Assembly: GCA_003665825.1 (NCBI GenBank)
Contig: QPFY01000009.1
Location: 124,001-188,000 of the forward strand
Length of the DNA: 64,000 nucleotides
Source: Microbotryum silenes-acaulis
Lineage: Eukaryota; Basidiomycota; Microbotryomycetes; Microbotryales; Microbotryaceae
Direction of reading: 5' to 3'
Shown: positions 58,666 to 64,000 of the stretch, one piece after another
Position numbering within the stretch: position 1 is the stretch's first letter
Layout of the letters: each line of letters starts with the position of its first letter
The notes under the pieces: model-generated
Databases searched by the model: none
Told to the model about the DNA's origin: nothing
Seen by the model: only the letters and a program-made list of their open reading frames with translations
Made by a program: the position numbers and the translations under genes

Positions 58666-59161
58666 GATTACGGTTGAGCTTAGGATACAGGCTAGGATAC
58701 AGTGACGTATTGCAAAGTGGTTGATCGATCGGTCTGAATTGGATGTGTGTAGGTGATTGGTTTGTGACGGGATGGTCTGTCGAAAAGCGCAACGTGTTTG
58801 TCGAGGGACAGAGTGTGGGATCGAGTCGGGCCTGCAGTGCGAAGTCGTTGCTGCCAGCCGCTCAGCGCTCAGCAGCCCGAGTGGGCTCGTGGTGGGCTCG
58901 TGCGCTGCAGGCTGCGCTGCGCAATTCAAGCGTTAGCGCGTTAGCACTGCGTTAGTTAGCCTTAGCGCATTACAAAGTGATCACCAAAAGCGCCAGAACC
59001 ATTTCTACATTCGATCGTCCACTTGTTCGCTCGAACATTGCATCTCCACACACCCCTCGCTTACTCTTTTCAGTCCAGAACGATAACCGACCTACGGCTC
59101 AGACCTACGACTTGCACACGACACCTCGTCGCACCGCCACACCACACCACACCACACCACG
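58666..59161. promoter_or_regulatory. Divergent promoter region of ENP1 and DPM1
   Basis: A 496-bp gap between two divergent start codons. It shows repeated GCGTTAG/CTTAGCGC motifs near 58930-58970 and a CACAC run just before the DPM1 start (59145-59160). It probably serves both genes. Confidence 0.5.
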
Positions 59162-60343
<1,182 letters not shown>

Positions 60344-60444
60344 GGGGTATGTTGTTCCAAGAGGTGTGTAGAACCTGGTATCATGACCCTGTATCATCAA
60401 CTGCAGTACAACATAACGACCCACACCAGACTGCAACCAATACC

Positions 60445-62704
60445 CTACGTCTTCTTGGACACCAACAACTTTTTCAACATATCGAACCCATTCCCGTCCG
60501 GTTGTAAATCGACGAAACCCCGCCTTGGTTCCCTCCCCCTTCCCCCACCAAACACTTCTCTCCCTTCTCGATCGACGTCAGTAGGCACGGTCCTCAACAG
60601 ACCATGATCAGGTGTGATGCCGATTATCTTGACAATCTGACCGGTCGCTTCGATCGTCACGCGTTGCTCGCTGCGAATTGAAGCAATCCCAGACCATCAG
60701 TCTCTACTCGATGAGATTCCACGTTTGTACGCGATTTAAAATTACTTACGAATGGATCCAACACCCCAAATACCGGTTCACGAACGGTTCGAAACCTTCG
60801 TTCAAAAAGACGTCCCACATTCCTCCGAACTGATGCAATACCCTCGCCATGAGCACCTCGGGCGTGAAAGGGGCTAAGGCCGTGCCGTATTGCGCGTTGT
60901 GAGCTGCTACGAGTTCGTTGACCGATGTCGTGGGTAAGGGGTTGGAGGTGTTGATCCCACAACCTATGTGGGCGGTCATCGACGGGTGGATTCGAGAAAA
61001 GATGAGCAACGACGACCACAGCAACCTTCAGCCAGCGTCATGACATGAAATGAAAACTCACCCACAACCAATGTAAACTCGTCCCCCGCATAACTCGAGT
61101 TGACCAAGATCCCGCCAATCTTTTTCAACTCCTTCCCCTCCCCAACTCTCCCATACACATCATTCGGCCACTTTAAACACACCTCGACGCCCGCATAGCC
61201 CGGGATCCCTCGAATCGCCTCCACGACAGCCAACCCAAACAAATATTGCAGGAACACGATCTTGGACGCTTGGGTGGAAGCGAGTCGAAGTACGAGCGAA
61301 AACTGAAGACATCCTGCGGGGGATACCCAAGAATTGCCGCCTCGTCCTCTTCCGGCGATTTGGTGCGAAGCGATGCAGGTTAGTCCGAGGGGGAGGGCCG
61401 AGAGGAAACGGTCGTTTCTGGTGTGGAAGGGATGGATCAGTTCTTGTTCCTTTCTGTGCCTTGCAGCGAACGAGCATCACTCACTTGTCCATCATTGTTT
61501 GCGTACTCGTTACCATCTCGCCATACATCAGAATACCTCCGATAGCCATCCCCTCCGAATCGGCAGCCAAAGCTTGCTTTTGCTCGAAATACGCTCGCAC
61601 GTCGAACAAGGGCGTCAACTCTTTCGGTGGCAATCCCTCGGAACAGACCACGATCTCCTTGGTCGTCGTTCTCAGTTCCTCGAGGTCAAAGGTCCCCTGC
61701 CTCGCTCGATGAGCCTGAATGACCTTGCTCGCCACCTTCGACGGATGCAAAAGGAACGAATCGTTACGATCCTCCAGGGTCGCTTGGGATTGCTGACCCG
61801 CGATTCGTTTGGAGCCTATCGCAATTGCAGTCCGCGTGACGAGCTCCAAATCCGTCGAGGCCAAGAACAAGGGCAACAACTTGGGTGGGGGAGCGGCTTC
61901 CTCAGAGACTTGAACGTTGAGTAGAGCCAGAGTCGATCGGAGCAACGCTCTTCGAAGTGCTTCCTTGGTGTCAAAGTCGAGCGACGAAGAGGCCTTGGAC
62001 GAGTTGGTGGCCAAGGATGGGTGTTCGGGATGCACGGACCACAAAACAGCTTTTCCTCCCTTGTTGCCGACGTCGCATACGACGCCAGCGATGGGTCGTC
62101 CCTCGATTTGTTCGTATCTTGCCAAAATGCCGATCCGACTGCGCTGTTCGGACGTGATCGAGTCCTCAGCGAGTACGAAGTGCCCTCCACCGTTGTACCA
62201 TACGTCCAACTTTTCGGGACTCGTGGACCAATGATCCCTCCACACGTTCCTTTCCAAGGCGATCGAGACCTCCCTTGCACCGGCTTCGGAGTTGTACTCG
62301 AACCCAGCAAAGACGGCGCCTTTGCACATCCCAGGAAAGAAGCCCAACTCCCTCTGTCCGACGACCTCGAGTCGTGTTCCGCGTTCGAATTCGATCTCCT
62401 GGGAAGCGTAATAGGCCCCTGCACAGAACCCGAGGTACTTGCCTCCGTCTTTGGTAAGCCATTTCTTGATCCTTCGATTGGCCTCGCCTTGCAAATCAAA
62501 CAGATACGGCAAATCCCTCCCCCCCGGAAAGACCAACAGAGCACAGGTCTCTGTCCAAGGATCAGAGCGTAGCGTTTTGGGTGATACGAGTTGGACGTCG
62601 TAGTGGTGCGAGGCGTAGGCTTTCAACGAGGCCAAGGTGAAGGCGAGCGAGGCGGCGGAGACTCCCGGCCCGTTGTAGACGAGAATGTTGACCTTGTTGC
62701 TCAT
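60445..62704 (-). CDS. BPL1: Biotin-protein ligase BPL1
   Basis: Attaches biotin to carboxylases through biotinyl-AMP. From ATG 62704 (MSNKVNILVYNGPGVSAASL) the N-terminal glutamine-amidotransferase-like domain reads LLVFPGGRDLPYLFDL, LGFCAGAYYAS and VWYNGGGHFV. Then a linker reaches the catalytic domain. A phase-2 intron near 61485-61418 joins MMDK-N to DRFLSALPLGLTCIASHQIA and the adenylate loop GRGRGGNSWVSPAGCLQFSL. KWPNDVYGRV carries the biotin-binding Lys. GGILVNSSYAG, then GCGINTSNPLP after the next intron, then EVLMARVLHQFGGMWDVFLN follow. The C-terminal SH3-like part EQRVTIEATGQIVKIIGITP ends at 60445. The frame remains open upstream for 217 codons to an ATG at 63355. The start at 62704 is chosen by homology. 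Confidence 0.93.
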
Positions 62705-63355
62705 CTTTGGGGGAGCTTCACAGGATGAGATTAGGGCGCCAAAGAGGCTTGAATCTGGAATCGAGCTTGTGTTTGTGGTCGCTCCTGCTGCTGCGCGGGT
62801 CCGGAAGCGCGAGTGGGGTCGGAGTCGAGGCTGGATCGTGCTTGTTGTGGTACTGAGCGAGCGCAAGGACCGAGCAGTCGCGGATGAAGCTTGACGAGAG
62901 ACGAATGAGTTAACTTTGCGGGTGAAAGGCGTGGCGACGATGTTCACCCCGCGAGGCACTGATGAGAAGCAGCTGGCGGCAGTTTGTGTGCGAAGGTGCA
63001 GCGCAGTGTGGGGGCTGAGCCAGGCTGAGCCAGTCCGTGATCGCGTGATTCGAGCCGATCGGAGCGCATTATCTGAGCTTAGCCTTCGGCAAGAAGCAGT
63101 CAGCCCGGGCCGGAGCCGGATCGAAGATGCTCGAATGCCGCGCGCGCTTCCACCTTCAAGCTTCAACGTTTCAACCGTGTTTCTGCGAGCCTGAGCAGTC
63201 AACGCCAACGGTGCTCGCTCAAGAAGGATACGGTATCTGCTCGACCTCGAATGCTCTTTCGCCGCTAGATCTAGGTGGACGACGACGGCAGACCGCGACA
63301 AGCTTCGTGCTCCGACGTGCTTCAAGGTGCACCTGACCCGACGTGAAGGGAGCAA
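62705..63355 (-). other. In-frame 5' extension of BPL1 (possible longer isoform)
   Basis: 217 sense codons without a stop precede the chosen BPL1 start, beginning at ATG 63355. The encoded sequence is rich in Arg and Ser and almost free of acid residues in places (SSATARSLRSLSTTTSTIQP, RPHSRFRTRAAAGA). That is the composition of a mitochondrial presequence. It could be a real alternative N-terminus or just an open 5' UTR. Confidence 0.4.
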
Positions 63356-63555
63356 AGCGTGCTTTCAGACCCGATCATTCGGCCATCTCCAACTCGAAAG
63401 CTGTCCAGGCTCGAAAGCTTAAGGTTACCTCATCGTCCAGGCCAAGCAGTAGCTGCTTGCAGTAGCTTGCGCCCCACTGACCCTCCAACCCAGCTCCACT
63501 ATTCGGCTCAGCTCAGCCCACGGGCTGACTACCTCGCCCTGTGGACGACTCTACC

Positions 63556-64000
63556 ATGTCGTCTACGGGATCACCCGAGGCCAATGCCTCCTCGAACCAG
63601 GTCAAACGAGGCGCACGAGCGTGTAAGTGCCATCACCTACCGAGGAGCTTCTCGGCCGACCGTCCTATCCACTGCACTCTCCGCCATCGCTAATGATCGT
63701 TTCGCTCCCTTCACAGGTGTCCGCTGTCGAGCCGGAAAAGCACGATGTGTCGCACCCTCGGGTAACCCACCGCAAGTTCTCTCCCTGACCGAGTGACCCG
63801 CGCTTCGGCAAAGTGGCCGAGGCCAGCGCTGAACCAGGAAAGCTCGCTTACCTTTCAACGACCTTGCACTCTTCAGATGCGAGAGATGTAAAAACTCAAA
63901 CTCGGCCTGCGTGTTCGAGACGCCCATGCATGCCAAAGCCGTCGACGAGGAGAGGATCGAGCGCATGGAATCCAGTCAGTCCAAATCCCCAAGACTTCTG
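63556..64000 (+). CDS. Zn2Cys6 fungal transcription factor (5' end)
   Basis: DNA-binding regulator of the Gal4 zinc-cluster class; only the N-terminus is in the window. Exon one is 63556-63622 (MSSTGSPEANASSNQVKRGA). Intron 63623-63716 is a normal GT-AG. Exon two is 63717-63771 and exon three starts at 63878. Together they give RACVRCRAGKARCVAPSGNP and PCERCKNSNSACVF, the six cysteines with spacing C-x2-C-x6-C-x8-C-x2-C-x6-C. Exon two must end before GCAAGT at 63772 to keep the cysteines in frame, so this is a GC-AG intron. A basic/helical linker with MHAKAVDEERIERMESS follows. Target genes cannot be inferred. BPL1 lies divergently, and if the long BPL1 form is used only about 200 bp separate the starts. 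Confidence 0.85.

Overview
This is nuclear DNA of a filamentous or yeast-like basidiomycete. The protein-coding genes are cut into many small exons by short introns (mostly 40-100 bp, some with GC-AG ends). The transposons are of families typical of basidiomycetes: a KDZ transposase, DUF6589-type remnants and a fungal Helitron. A soluble DPM1 and a Hsl1/Gin4-type kinase with a fungal KA1 tail also fit. A red-yeast or smut-like lineage (Pucciniomycotina) is possible, but that is an inference. No rRNA, tRNA, CRISPR array or bacterial-type operon was seen.

Layout. Bases 1-4205 (minus) hold most of a URB1/NPA1 ribosome-biogenesis gene running off the left edge. Bases 4.2-22.8 kb are a transposon island. 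It contains a decayed DUF6589-type ORF (+), a frameshifted RecQ-like helicase fragment (-), a nearly full KDZ transposase gene with one nonsense codon (+), a degenerate unknown ORF (-) with a 59-bp tandem duplication and a large inverted repeat, and an apparently intact Helitron (-) whose two ends can be read (about 15925 to 21721 or 21784), abutting a GATA microsatellite.

Bases 22.8-42.4 kb are gene-dense. They carry a BTB plus CAP-Gly protein (+), a convergent unknown protein (-), an LRR-like protein (+), ribosomal stalk protein P0 (+), a single-pass membrane protein (+), inositol monophosphatase (-), a short repeat pair, and MTP18, a mitochondrial fission protein (+).

Bases 42.6-64 kb hold a Hsl1/Gin4-type morphogenesis kinase (-), MAM33 (-), the 25S rRNA methyltransferase BMT2 (+), two tandem secreted type-B carboxylesterases (+), bystin/ENP1 (-), DPM1 (+), biotin-protein ligase BPL1 (-), and the 5' end of a Zn2Cys6 transcription factor (+) leaving the window.

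Functionally the host genes are housekeeping. Four act in ribosome production or function (URB1, RPP0, BMT2, ENP1), two in mitochondria (MTP18, MAM33), and others in protein modification (DPM1, BPL1) or cell shape and cytoskeleton (kinase, CAP-Gly protein). The unusual content is the transposon island. I found no convincing new defence or metabolic system. The best leads are the well-delimited Helitron with a duplicated terminus, the DUF6589/RecQ/KDZ assembly, and several splicing oddities (GC-AG introns, a 9-nt exon). Exon limits were worked out by eye from splice signals and phase. Where phases close exactly they are listed; elsewhere spans are approximate.
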